DNA from: Rhodoferax sp. OV413
GTDB lineage: Bacteria; Pseudomonadota; Gammaproteobacteria; Pseudomonadales; Pseudohongiellaceae
Length of the DNA stretch: 52,587 nucleotides
Direction: 5' to 3'
Assembly: GCA_943330915.2 (NCBI GenBank)
Contig: CALQJO020000015.1
Location: 1 to 52,587, forward strand
How positions within the stretch are numbered: position 1 is the stretch's first letter; each line of letters starts with the position of its first letter. Shown here one piece after another: positions 42,927 through 51,319 of the stretch. The position numbers and the translations under genes were made by a program. The notes under the pieces are model-generated. The model was not told the DNA's origin. It ran no database searches and saw only the letters and a program-made list of their open reading frames with translations.

Positions 42927-44675
42927 TTACTCCAGCGCGTAAACGATGAGTGCCGGGCCCTGACTCTGCAATTTGCCCAATGGGCCTTCAGCCCCTCCGG
43001 TCATCGCGGTGACCGCGCCCATAAACGTGCCGGCGTGAATGGTGGGTTGACCAACCACCACCGCCACATGTTGTTTGCCATTGGCCATGTAGGTAATCGG
43101 ATACGACGCTGGAATATCACCGGTACTGGTTTGCCAGAGTATCGCACCGTTATTGGCATTGATGGCTTTGAATGAGTGATCCAGCATACCGCCAAAAATC
43201 ACATCACCTGCGGTGGCAACAATCGCTGTGGTGGGCGGTGCCATTTCACGGAAGTCCCACAGCAGTTCGCGGGTTTCCATGTTTACAGCCTGCAGTCGAC
43301 CAAATTCGCCTTCACGATCAGGGAAAGGCGCCGGTGTCAGCGATGCGCCAGTCGACAAAATGCTGTTGCCACCCAACGGGCCGCCGATCATGCACATCTG
43401 TGCAATCGGCATAAACAACACCTTGCTGTCCGGGTTGTAGGAGCTGGCCTGCCAGTTACGGCCGCCGGCCGCAAACGGGCACACAAACTGTGATGACTCA
43501 GCCACGGGCGCTGCATTGGGGTTCATGGTTTTCGCGCCAGTGACCGGATCAATCGATGCAATCAGGTTCTGCAGCCCAAGATCAAGGGAATACAGGTATT
43601 CACCCGTGGCAGCGTCCAGTGCATCAAACAGCGCCATTTTTCCGGCGGTAACCACGGCTTTACGCATCACGCCGTTAACCGGTACCTGCATGATCTGTCG
43701 CTCATAGGTCCAGTCCAGATCCCACTGGTCATTGGACACGTGCTGATAATGCCAAGCCAGTTCGCCGGTGCGCGAACGCAGTGCGACCGTGGAGTTGGTA
43801 TACAGACCATCGTTAGTGATACCGGGCAGGTCTACCTTGTTGAGTAAGGATGCCGTGTCATACGTGGGTGCTGTGCCAAAGTACACCAGGTCCAGCTCGG
43901 GGTCATAGCTAGGCGGCATCCAGATCGAGCCACCGCTGCGCGCGCTCAGTTCCAGCGCGTTCCAGGTTTCATCACCAGGCTCACCCGGACGAGGAATGGC
44001 ATAAAAGCGCCAGACTTCAGCGCCGGTCTGCAAATCCAGTCCCACCATAAAACCACCTTCCGGCACCATGGTGGCGGTCACGCCCTGTATCACCATGCCA
44101 TTGGCGATCAACGGTGTGGCATGCAGCTGGTGACCGCGCCGGCCCATGCGCGCCCCTTCAATAGCGGTATTCCAGACCAGTTCGCCGGTTTTGGCGTTAA
44201 TGGCCAGCATGCGAAGATCGTTGGTTGGCATGATGATCACATCGCCGTGCAGGGCGATACCGATCTTGGCGCTGGGCTGCGCGTTGGTGTCGGTTTGATG
44301 TTTGTAGGTCCATAACAGCTCGCCACTGCTGGCATCCATGGCCAATAAAGTGTCTTCCGTGGTCAGCAAAAACATCACCCCGTCATGTACCAACGGCGTT
44401 GGGGTATTGGAGCCGGGTTGCAGCGCCACGCGCCAGGCTTCACCCAGATTGGCAGCATTGTCAGTATTGATCTGATCCAGCGGGCTGAAGCCATAGGTGT
44501 CGTAAGTGCGGCGCCAGTTCAGCCAGTCGGCCGCGGGCGGATTACGCAGCATCTCGTCGCTGACCGGTGTTAATGCCTGCAGCAGCGGGTTGTCGGCTGT
44601 TTGGGCAAACGTGTTGTAGCAGATGGAACTGGCGGCAATGGCGCAGGCCAGCGACAGGCGTTTCAGATGGATCAT
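42927..44675 (-). CDS. PQQ-binding beta-propeller dehydrogenase
   Basis: 582 residues, signal peptide ending NTFAQ, then an eight-bladed beta-propeller of the quinoprotein alcohol dehydrogenase type (PF01011/PF13360): W-motif repeats such as GELLWTYKHQTDT, GAEVWRFYAIPR, GELAWHYQHVSNDQWDLDW and GAILWQTSTGD. The tail GKQHVAVVVGQP fits the PQQ-dependent methanol/ethanol family. There is no cytochrome c domain and no vicinal Cys pair, so electrons need an outside acceptor. Substrate unknown. Sits behind the GYNDFW-family gene (63 bases). Confidence 0.85.
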   Translation of the reverse strand: MIHLKRLSLACAIAASSICYNTFAQTADNPLLQALTPVSDEMLRNPPAADWLNWRRTYDTYGFSPLDQINTDNAANLGEAWRVALQPGSNTPTPLVHDGVMFLLTTEDTLLAMDASSGELLWTYKHQTDTNAQPSAKIGIALHGDVIIMPTNDLRMLAINAKTGELVWNTAIEGARMGRRGHQLHATPLIANGMVIQGVTATMVPEGGFMVGLDLQTGAEVWRFYAIPRPGEPGDETWNALELSARSGGSIWMPPSYDPELDLVYFGTAPTYDTASLLNKVDLPGITNDGLYTNSTVALRSRTGELAWHYQHVSNDQWDLDWTYERQIMQVPVNGVMRKAVVTAGKMALFDALDAATGEYLYSLDLGLQNLIASIDPVTGAKTMNPNAAPVAESSQFVCPFAAGGRNWQASSYNPDSKVLFMPIAQMCMIGGPLGGNSILSTGASLTPAPFPDREGEFGRLQAVNMETRELLWDFREMAPPTTAIVATAGDVIFGGMLDHSFKAINANNGAILWQTSTGDIPASYPITYMANGKQHVAVVVGQPTIHAGTFMGAVTAMTGGAEGPLGKLQSQGPALIVYALE

Positions 44676-44738
44676 GGTTTGAACCTGACTATTGATATGG
44701 TTGTAATAACTTATTGTTCGATTGAGATGCCAGCAACA

Positions 44739-45749
44739 TTAGTTTCTGATTGCCCGGTTGTTTTCGTAATCCCAGGTGCCTTCCTCTACACGTGCGCCTT
44801 GCAGCACGTTGACCAAACCGTAGTTGCCTTCGTGACAGGCGTACTCATACAGTTCGCCTTCCATGCGGAACATGGGAAGCTCGGCAGTGACCGGCTCGGT
44901 GAAGGCTTTTTCGTCTTCCACCGTGTAGCGATAGGTCACTGTGTCATCCCCGGCGCGGGTAAAACGCTCGGTCAACAGTTTGTCTGCGCTGACACCAATG
45001 CCGGAAAAACTTTGCGTTTTCTGATTGAAGTTGCGTGTTTCAACCACCAGGGTGTCGCCCTCCCAGTAACCGCGCGAATCGCCGCTCCATTGGGTAATAC
45101 TGGCAGGAATGTGCTCGCTGACATCCAGAGCGATAATGCGCGCGTCGTGGACCATTTCGTTATAGATGACCACGTGATCTTCAGTCTGGAATATCTGCAG
45201 GTTGTTGTTATACAGGCTGGGTTCAAACGGCGGTACGGAGTTAAAGCCCATCAGGCAGCGTTCAGAAATACCTCGGTCTTCAGGGCCCGCTTTGCCAACG
45301 CCGCCGACTGCAAAACGCACGGGTCGCTCGCCCGGGGTATCCGGACCCAGTCCGCCGTATGCCATAGGGGCTCCCGGGACAATCGCTGGCAAGCGGCCGT
45401 TAGCCGGCTCAACAATCAACGAGGTGCGCAGGTTAAATGCCAGCGGATTCGTCTCCAGCCAGAAGTCGTTGTAGCCGCCGATGGTGCCCCCAATGATATT
45501 GGTCAGCTCAATACCCGCCTGCTCACGCTGGATGCGTGCCTGCTCCTGCGCCTGCACTTCCTCCACCGTGTAAAACGCACGGTCGCCCAAGGCGGCGGGA
45601 CGTTGAAGGGGGATGGACGAACTGAAGTTCCAGACGCCACGCAATTCAGGATGGCCCCATTCGGTGCGCGGCGCGGTGTAGTCGTTTGCATAAGTCTGGG
45701 ACATCAGCGTCAGCAGCAGTGCCGCTGACAGGGGAGTGCGGATATTCAT
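44739..45749 (-). CDS. Secreted protein of unknown function, family with 28113-29147
   Basis: 336 residues, start at 45749 with GGAG seven bases upstream, signal peptide ending QTYAN. Shares with the 28113-29147 product the blocks GGYNDFW, ISERCLMGF, MVHDARIIALD, WSGDSRGYWEGDTLVVET, TERFTR and LYEYACHEGNYGL; the N-terminal part HPELRGVWNF corresponds to RPDLNGLWTN. Domain function unknown. Being upstream of a PQQ dehydrogenase and beside a DUF6152 remnant suggests a role in periplasmic oxidation or substrate binding (inference). Confidence 0.72.
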   Translation of the reverse strand: MNIRTPLSAALLLTLMSQTYANDYTAPRTEWGHPELRGVWNFSSSIPLQRPAALGDRAFYTVEEVQAQEQARIQREQAGIELTNIIGGTIGGYNDFWLETNPLAFNLRTSLIVEPANGRLPAIVPGAPMAYGGLGPDTPGERPVRFAVGGVGKAGPEDRGISERCLMGFNSVPPFEPSLYNNNLQIFQTEDHVVIYNEMVHDARIIALDVSEHIPASITQWSGDSRGYWEGDTLVVETRNFNQKTQSFSGIGVSADKLLTERFTRAGDDTVTYRYTVEDEKAFTEPVTAELPMFRMEGELYEYACHEGNYGLVNVLQGARVEEGTWDYENNRAIRN

Positions 45750-45948
45750 AACAAAACTCCAGGGCAAAAATGGTGTCTCTCAGCGTGGCCGGGCAGACAG
45801 ATTGTTATCATTTAACTGCGATTTTTGTGCCTTCTGGACGGGATTGCAGCATAGCTGCAGGCCTATCACAAGTGCTTTATGGCTGAAATGTAACCGTTCT
45901 TTTTTTGTATTCTCAGACAAAGGCAATCCAGTAACCGCGGATGGGTTA

Positions 45949-46161
45949 TCAGTTCAAGCAGCGCTGACATCTGGCGTGTGTCAGTCTTCGCGCTTCTGTC
46001 GTGATTTCAAGTCTTGGGTGAGGAGGTCCAATATCAATGCTGGTTATTGTTCCCGTCATGTCGGCCTGTTCGTCTTGTGCCCACTCCCATCCACGATGGG
46101 CAAACGCGCCCGGATTTAAGACCGGCAAGGCAAAACCGTGGGTTGTGGCGGCAGCTCCGAA
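45949..46161 (-). pseudogene. Remnant of a DUF6152-like secreted protein
   Basis: Minus-strand frame with FALPVLNPGAFAHRGWEWAQ followed by MTGTITSIDIGPPHPRLEIT. The A-H-(H/R)-G-W start right after a signal-peptide end, the G-T-I-x-x-(V/I) strand and P-H-x-x-L match DUF6152 proteins (about 120 residues). There is no start codon for the signal region, and the frame leaves family similarity after TTEA and stops, so about half is missing. The rest of the 496-base gap 45750-46245 shows no gene; it should hold the divergent promoters of the two flanking genes. Confidence 0.45.
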
Positions 46162-46245
46162 GCTTGTATTCTGCGGCTTGTTAGTGAATCGCCAGCAACA
46201 CACAGGCCTGGCTGCAAACCCTGAACAACAACCAAGGATCTCATC

Positions 46246-47535
46246 GTGACTAAACGAAATTTTTCTCGTGTTCTTGCTGTTATCGCAGCGACTACGCTGC
46301 CCTTGAATCACTTTATTCAGGCAGACGACGTGCTCGACGCTCTGGCAGAGCGCTATGTCAAACTCGCGCTGGCGTTTGGGGAAATCGACAGTAACTTTGT
46401 TGATGCCTACACGGGTCCTGCCGAGTGGCGAGAGCAGGCGCGCGCCGCCGCGTTGCCATTGCCTTTGCAGATGACTGAAGCCGCTGCGATCTCAGCAGAG
46501 TTGGGTGCAGCTGTTGCCGAAGCCGGCGAAGAAGCGCGGCTGCTGCAGTTGCAGCGCAACGTGCTGGCGCTCAGCACACGGATGCGCATGGCCAATGGCG
46601 AACGGTTGTCGTTTAATGAAGAGGCTGCATTACTGTACGACGCTGTGCCACCCGAGTATGACTACGCAGAATTTGACGCGGCACTGGCCGAATTGGAAAC
46701 ACTGTTACCCGGCGATGCGCCCTTGGGTGACAGAGTGCAGGCGCTGCGTGACAAGCTGATTGTAAGCAGGGATAAAGTGCCGGCCGTGATGGAAGCAGCG
46801 ATTGCCGAGTGCCGCGCGCGCACCGTGGCGCGTTATGAATTGCCAGCCGATGAACGCTTCGATCTTGAATTTGTCACCGATAAACCGTGGAGTGGTTATA
46901 ACTGGTACCAGGGCAATAATCGTTCACTGATTCAGGTGAATCTGGACCAGCCATTCCTGATTACCCGCGCACTCGACCTCGGCTGCCATGAGGGTTATCC
47001 CGGTCACCATGTGTGGAATCTGTACGTCGACAACCGTTTTGTAAAAGAAAACGGCTGGCTGGAGTACCAGGTGTTCCCGTTATTTGCGCCCGCCAGTTTG
47101 TTTGCTGAAGGTTCCGCCAATTTTGGCGTAGAACTCGCCTTCCCCGGCGAAACCCGCCTTGCGTATGAACAGCAGATGCTCTATCCGATTGCCGGTCTTG
47201 ATCCGGCTGACGGGGCACGTTTCGAGACCATCAGTGCCTTGATGAGCAAGCTTGGTAATGCCCGCACACAGATCAGCCGCGAGTATCTGGACGGTGACAT
47301 CACCCGTGAACAGGCCATCGAACTGGCGATGAAGTATCGACTGATGTCGCGCTCGCGCGCCGAACAGAGTTTTGACTTTGACGACACCTATCGTGCCTAT
47401 GTCATCAATTACTCGCTCGGGTTGGATATTGTGCGTGACTACATCGGTCGCCATGCCGACACCGATGAGGCGCGTTGGGCGGTGTTTGAGGAGCTGTTGA
47501 AAAAACCTACCGCTGCGAGTGATCTGGTGGAGTGA
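46246..47535 (+). CDS. Second DUF885-like secreted metallopeptidase
   Basis: 429 residues starting at GTG with AGGA eight bases upstream; signal peptide about 1-25. Carries the same H-E-x-x-P-G-H-H motif as DUF885 proteins, here H248-E-G-Y-P-G-H254-H255 (CHEGYPGHHVWN), and a downstream SLFAEGSANFGVELAFP block with a candidate third ligand. It is about 165 residues shorter than the protein at 6199-7986 and only remotely similar outside the motif. Likely a periplasmic peptidase or amidase; substrate unknown. Confidence 0.75.
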   Translation: MTKRNFSRVLAVIAATTLPLNHFIQADDVLDALAERYVKLALAFGEIDSNFVDAYTGPAEWREQARAAALPLPLQMTEAAAISAELGAAVAEAGEEARLLQLQRNVLALSTRMRMANGERLSFNEEAALLYDAVPPEYDYAEFDAALAELETLLPGDAPLGDRVQALRDKLIVSRDKVPAVMEAAIAECRARTVARYELPADERFDLEFVTDKPWSGYNWYQGNNRSLIQVNLDQPFLITRALDLGCHEGYPGHHVWNLYVDNRFVKENGWLEYQVFPLFAPASLFAEGSANFGVELAFPGETRLAYEQQMLYPIAGLDPADGARFETISALMSKLGNARTQISREYLDGDITREQAIELAMKYRLMSRSRAEQSFDFDDTYRAYVINYSLGLDIVRDYIGRHADTDEARWAVFEELLKKPTAASDLVE

Positions 47536-47554
47536 TGTACTCCGCCAGATCACT
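47518..47554. terminator. Inverted repeat overlapping a stop codon
   Basis: Fifteen-base arms 47518-47532 and 47540-47554 pair with one G-T mismatch over a seven-base loop; the left arm is the end of the DUF885-like gene with its TGA in the loop. Candidate terminator for this gene facing the convergent GMC gene; no T run. Confidence 0.5.
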
Positions 47555-47619
47555 CTATCCGGTCATGTCTACCTGTCCGCCAATCAGTTCCCCTGAATTC
47601 TGCCAAGGTCAGATTGGCA

Positions 47620-49281
47620 TCAGATTTCCCCGCGCCGCGCAAATCCAATGATGTTGTCAGCGGCGCGGAATGCCAGCGCCATGATAGTCATGGTTGGCTG
47701 CCCACGTGATGAGGTCACCATGCTGCTGCCATCTACCATAAACAAATTAGGCACATCGTGCGAGCGGTTGTATCTGTCCACCACGGACGTAGCCGGATCA
47801 TTACCCATGCGACAGGTGCCCAGCAGATGCACAGACCCGCTCTGACCGTTTTCCGGGTAAAAACCATACTTCTGAACAGCGCCGGCCGCATCCATCAATT
47901 CCAGACAACGCTCCATAAAGAACTTCGCGGTAGCAATATCATCCGGATGGTCAAGATAGGTGGTGCGCAATGCGGGTCTGCCAAATTTGTCTTTCAGCTG
48001 CGGATCCAGCGACACGCTGTTGGTTTCCAGTGGCAATGACGTGCAGTGTCCGCTGAACGCCGCTGTATAACTGAAGTTGCGCGACAGGTTGCGTTTGTAC
48101 TCCGGTCCCCAGCTGGGTCCGCCAAACATGGCATTCATGGCGGATCCCATCGGTGTGCCGCGTGTCGGATGACGGCCATCGATACCGCCGCCGCCGTAAA
48201 ACCCCAGATTCGGGTCCAGCGCATAAAAGTCATGAATGACGCGGGTAGCCGGGATACTTTTCCAGGCATTTACCGGTTGCTCAAACAGTCCTACCGCCGA
48301 TGCGTGGCAGTTAAACATCAGGTTTTTGCCCACATAGCCACTGGAATTGGCGAGTCCATTGGGGTGCTGCGCGGATTCTGACAGTAACAGCAGGCGCGGT
48401 GTCTCTGCGCCATTAGCACATAACACCACGGCCTTGGCACGTTGCGACTGTTCGTTGCCGTCGGCATCCCAGTACACAACCTCGTCAGCGCGACCCGCCG
48501 CGTTGGTGTTCACGCGTGCGACGGTGCAACCGGTGCGCAGTTCACAATGACCGGATGCCAGGGCCAACGGGATCATCGACACCATGGTAGAAGATTTGGC
48601 ATTGGCTTCGCAGCCATAACCATTACAGAACCCGCAATGAATACAACCAGGCCTGCCATTATGCGCCTGCGACAAAATGGCGACCGGCGCCGGATAGGCG
48701 GTCAGCCCCAAGGCTTTTGCGCCACGTTCCAACAACACATCGGAGGACTTGACCGGCATTGGCGGGCACGGGTAATCGCGCGAGCGGGGCGGATCCCAGG
48801 GACCTTGCAGTCCGGAGACGCCAATCTCCCAATCGACTTTTGAGTAGTAGGGCTCCAGTTCTTCATAGCTGATAGGCCAGTCCACAAAGTTGGTGCCGGG
48901 AACGCCGCCACGCACACTGGCTTCGTTAAAATCCAATGGCCGCATGCGCCAGAAATTGCCGGAATAGTGAATGCTGCTGCCGCCCACATTGTGCGCGTAA
49001 CCCAAACGTCCAGTGCCGGCTTCAGCGACGTCATTTTCGGTGCGCCGGAATGATTGCGGGTGGCCCTGACGCGTGCTCCAGGTCAGTTCATTGTTCTGCT
49101 CGATACCCCACTCATCGTGACGGAAATCGGCGGCGGTCAGGTGCGGTCCCTGCTCCAGCACCACCACGGTAAACCCGGCCGTGGAGAGCTCTTTGGCCAT
49201 GATGCCGCCAGCAGAACCCGAACCCACTATCACAAAATCAACTTCATCACTGTTCGCATAACGTGTTGCTGCTTCAGCCAT
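47620..49281 (-). CDS. GMC-type dehydrogenase large subunit (gluconate 2-dehydrogenase-like)
   Basis: 553-residue FAD flavoprotein of the GMC family. FAD site DFVIVGSGSAGGIMAKEL near the N terminus (about 16-33), catalytic C-terminal region VTSSRGQPTMTIMALAFRAADN, and HLLGTCRMGNDPATSVVD. The cysteine cluster CIHCGFCNGYGC (about residues 215-226) is that of FAD-glucose/gluconate dehydrogenases that carry a 3Fe-4S cluster. Two bases downstream of the subunit-3 gene. It has no signal of its own and is probably co-exported by the Tat signal of its partner. No haem subunit gene is nearby. Substrate: sugar, sugar acid or alcohol. Confidence 0.9.
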   Translation of the reverse strand: MAEAATRYANSDEVDFVIVGSGSAGGIMAKELSTAGFTVVVLEQGPHLTAADFRHDEWGIEQNNELTWSTRQGHPQSFRRTENDVAEAGTGRLGYAHNVGGSSIHYSGNFWRMRPLDFNEASVRGGVPGTNFVDWPISYEELEPYYSKVDWEIGVSGLQGPWDPPRSRDYPCPPMPVKSSDVLLERGAKALGLTAYPAPVAILSQAHNGRPGCIHCGFCNGYGCEANAKSSTMVSMIPLALASGHCELRTGCTVARVNTNAAGRADEVVYWDADGNEQSQRAKAVVLCANGAETPRLLLLSESAQHPNGLANSSGYVGKNLMFNCHASAVGLFEQPVNAWKSIPATRVIHDFYALDPNLGFYGGGGIDGRHPTRGTPMGSAMNAMFGGPSWGPEYKRNLSRNFSYTAAFSGHCTSLPLETNSVSLDPQLKDKFGRPALRTTYLDHPDDIATAKFFMERCLELMDAAGAVQKYGFYPENGQSGSVHLLGTCRMGNDPATSVVDRYNRSHDVPNLFMVDGSSMVTSSRGQPTMTIMALAFRAADNIIGFARRGEI

Positions 49282-49283
49282 GT

Positions 49284-49874
49284 TTACTCTCCTCGCGCTG
49301 CGTAGTCAGCGTCGTAGTAACCAAATGGCGGCATATACGCGTGTGCGTGGGTCATGCCAATCAGGTTGTATCCCACATCAGGGCCGGTGCCGCCGTATTG
49401 GGGCAGGGCAAACAGTGATGCCACCGTCAGAAAGCGCACGGTGCTGAAAAACGGTGTGGTTTCAATGGCGCTTAACAAAGCATCCTGCTGGGTTTCGCTC
49501 AGCGCAGCAAACGATGACACCGCAAACTCACGGTTGGCGCTGGCATTTAACTCAACAATGCCAGTCTGCAGGATGCTTAATTGATCCTGACGATCATCGG
49601 CGAGCACCACGTCCATAAACCGCACACTGCCGGCTTCGCGCGCACCGGGCGTGTCGTCGGTAGGAACAATGCGTGCGCTGATGGCGTCCAGTTCAATGGC
49701 CTGGTCATTGCTCAGTATTGTGTATTGCGCGTCGGCGCTTGCCGTTGGGTTTTGCTCACTGGCCTGCCGGCAGGCTGTCAGGATGGCGGGCAGGCTGAGG
49801 ACAATCAACGAGCCTTTTGCCGCGGTGCTGAGCCCGGCCAGAAACTGGCGGCGGGACAATTCACGGTCATTCAT
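49284..49874 (-). CDS. Gluconate 2-dehydrogenase subunit 3-like, Tat lipoprotein
   Basis: 196 residues from the ATG at 49874 (GGAG six bases upstream). Tat signal SRRQFLAGL plus lipobox LTAC (Cys34), so the protein is a folded, membrane-anchored lipoprotein. The rest matches the small-subunit family PF13618: DQAIELDAISARIVPTDDTPGARE and a C-terminal YNLIGMTHAHAYMPPFGY block. Chaperone and Tat hitch-hike carrier for the GMC large subunit encoded directly downstream. Confidence 0.9.
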   Translation of the reverse strand: MNDRELSRRQFLAGLSTAAKGSLIVLSLPAILTACRQASEQNPTASADAQYTILSNDQAIELDAISARIVPTDDTPGAREAGSVRFMDVVLADDRQDQLSILQTGIVELNASANREFAVSSFAALSETQQDALLSAIETTPFFSTVRFLTVASLFALPQYGGTGPDVGYNLIGMTHAHAYMPPFGYYDADYAARGE

Positions 49875-50202
49875 AGGTAACTCCGCAGTGGGTTGACGTG
49901 TGAGCACGTATCGATTCAGCGCTCAGCCTATTCCTCCTGCCAACGAATAACAATGCGCAAAATACCCCGGATTTATGCTTAAAACATACCCGTAATATGC
50001 TGGTGCCCTGATGGGTTCATGTTTTCTGCGAAGGTCTGCAATAAATGTGCGAGCAAGCACAAGGTCCTGCATAGGTGACTGTGCGCCTATCGCATCGGCG
50101 GATTTGAATGGAAGGTTAGACAACATGAACCAGTACTTTGCGCATGCCTTTTTCCTGTGATGGATTTATGCTACCAACACACCAAAAAAAGGAGACAGTC
50201 CA
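49875..50202. other. 328-base divergent gap
   Basis: Lies between the divergent GMC-operon and DUF1428 starts and should contain both promoters. It is relatively A/T-rich around 49940-50010. I see no convincing -35/-10 pair, repeat element or gene; the DUF1428 ribosome-binding site (AGGAG) lies eight bases before 50203. Confidence 0.5.
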
Positions 50203-50595
50203 ATGTCGTATGTTGATGGTTTTGTTATTGCCGTACCACTCGCTAACAAACAAGCCTTTATTGACCATGCAAAAATGGCCGATGAAATGTTTCTGGAAAT
50301 GGGCGCCTTGCGCATTGTTGAATGTTGGGGCGACGAAGTGCCTGACGGCAAAGTCACTGACTTCAAAGGCGCCGTCAAGGCCACGCCCGACGAAGTTGTT
50401 GTGTTCTCCTGGATCGAATGGCCTGATAAGGCGACCCGCGATGTTGCCTTTGAAAAAATGCATAGCGGCCAGCTTGATGATCCGCGCATGGATCCCTCAA
50501 AAAATCCCATTCCCTTTGATGGCAAACGCATGATCTGGGGCGGTTTTGTGCCGGTAGTGACATTGGAGAAACACAATGCGCAACAAACAGGGTGA
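50203..50595 (+). CDS. DUF1428 (YbaA-like) protein
   Basis: 130-residue dimeric alpha-beta barrel type protein (DUF1428, PF07237). Opening SYVDGFVIAVPLANKQAF, ALRIVECWGDEVPDGKVTDF and VFSWIEWPDKATRD are near-invariant family blocks, and the end DGKRMIWGGF too. Function unknown in the family. Good AGGAG eight bases upstream. Its last 20 bases overlap the start of the decayed VOC gene, which suggests the two were once a translationally coupled operon. Confidence 0.92.
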   Translation: MSYVDGFVIAVPLANKQAFIDHAKMADEMFLEMGALRIVECWGDEVPDGKVTDFKGAVKATPDEVVVFSWIEWPDKATRDVAFEKMHSGQLDDPRMDPSKNPIPFDGKRMIWGGFVPVVTLEKHNAQQTG

Positions 50596-50833
50596 GTGTA
50601 TCTGGTACGAATTGTTGACGGCAGATATCAATGGTGCTTAGGCCTTCTGCAGCAAGGTAGTAGGTTGGCATATTGTTGATAGCGGCATGATGCAACTGGA
50701 TGACGATATAAATGCCGGGGTGCTGTACCCGTCTGCTGGGGATACATCAGTGTGGATGATGTTGATGCCAGTTTGGAAAAACAGACGGCAGCTGGCGGCT
50801 CGGTGATGATGCCTGCATCTCCATAAAGTTCGA
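50576..50833 (+). pseudogene. Decayed VOC (glyoxalase-like) gene
   Basis: Starts with ATG at 50576 (GGAG seven bases upstream) and reads GECIWYELLTADINGA, then a TAG at 50639-50641, then AFCSKVVGWHIVDSGMM, matching the first half of VOC/glyoxalase-bleomycin-resistance proteins of the COG3324 type. A frameshift follows: another frame gives WGYISVDDVDASLEKQTA and GGSVMMPASP, the typical second half, ending in TAA. The metal-site C terminus after MPASP is lost and sequence of the next gene follows. At least a nonsense codon, a frameshift and a 3' deletion. Confidence 0.8.
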
Positions 50834-50843
50834 AGGCACAACA

Positions 50844-51260
50844 ATTTGCGCGAGCCAAATTGGCGATGATATTCGTCGGCAACGAAAAGCACTGAAGGTC
50901 AGTGCAAGTGCGGCGGCCGAGCCAGCAGTAATGTCGCGTTTAACCTGTTACAAAATCGAGAAAGGTGAAATCACGGTTTTGTTAGGCGCCTATCTGTCTG
51001 CTGCGCATATTTTCCAGCAAACTGGTGGGGCCAGTGAACATTGGATAGCGGTGAGAATTCATCTTTCAGATTTTTCACAACTCAGAAAGTTTGCCTGGCA
51101 AGTGACCGATGTTGACACGTTAAGCCCGGCAGAGGCCCTCGATGTTTATGAGCGCAATTGGCGTCATCTCGATGAATCAGTTTTAGTTGATGAAGAGCGA
51201 AAACTTATCAATGGATTGAAAATGGTTTTAAATTTCGGGGTAAGGTCAGTTATAACCTAA
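50844..51260 (+). CDS. Xre-type HTH regulator, 5' end damaged
   Basis: In-frame reading QIGDDIRRQRKALKVSASAA, AEPAVMSRLTCYKIEKGE, then GAYLSAAHIF, is a helix-turn-helix of the Xre type. The C-terminal half (LSPAEALDVYERNWRHLD, EERKLINGL) matches a group of regulators usually placed before AbiEii-type nucleotidyltransferase toxin genes. No ATG, GTG or TTG with a ribosome-binding site precedes the HTH; the first available ATG (50931) would cut off the first helices, and ATT at 50844 is the only nearby alternative. The gene runs directly out of the VOC pseudogene, so a deletion probably removed its start. Intact function is doubtful. The downstream toxin is absent, only a few suggestive codons (51268-51300). 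Confidence 0.55.
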   Translation: MCASQIGDDIRRQRKALKVSASAAAEPAVMSRLTCYKIEKGEITVLLGAYLSAAHIFQQTGGASEHWIAVRIHLSDFSQLRKFAWQVTDVDTLSPAEALDVYERNWRHLDESVLVDEERKLINGLKMVLNFGVRSVIT

Positions 51261-51319
51261 AAAAATATGTTGGTTTTATTCGACCACACCAGTTTAAAGC
51301 CGATCATCGAAGCACCAAC

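Noticed and set aside
45949-46311. Intact 120-codon gene instead of a DUF6152 remnant.
   Set aside because: The N-terminal half runs antisense into the start of the DUF885-like gene and has no signal-peptide character; only the central part shows similarity.
51262-51310. Start of an AbiEii-type toxin gene after the regulator (GFIRPHQF).
   Set aside because: Only about eight residues resemble the family and there is no start codon in frame; kept as a hint inside a finding, not as a feature.
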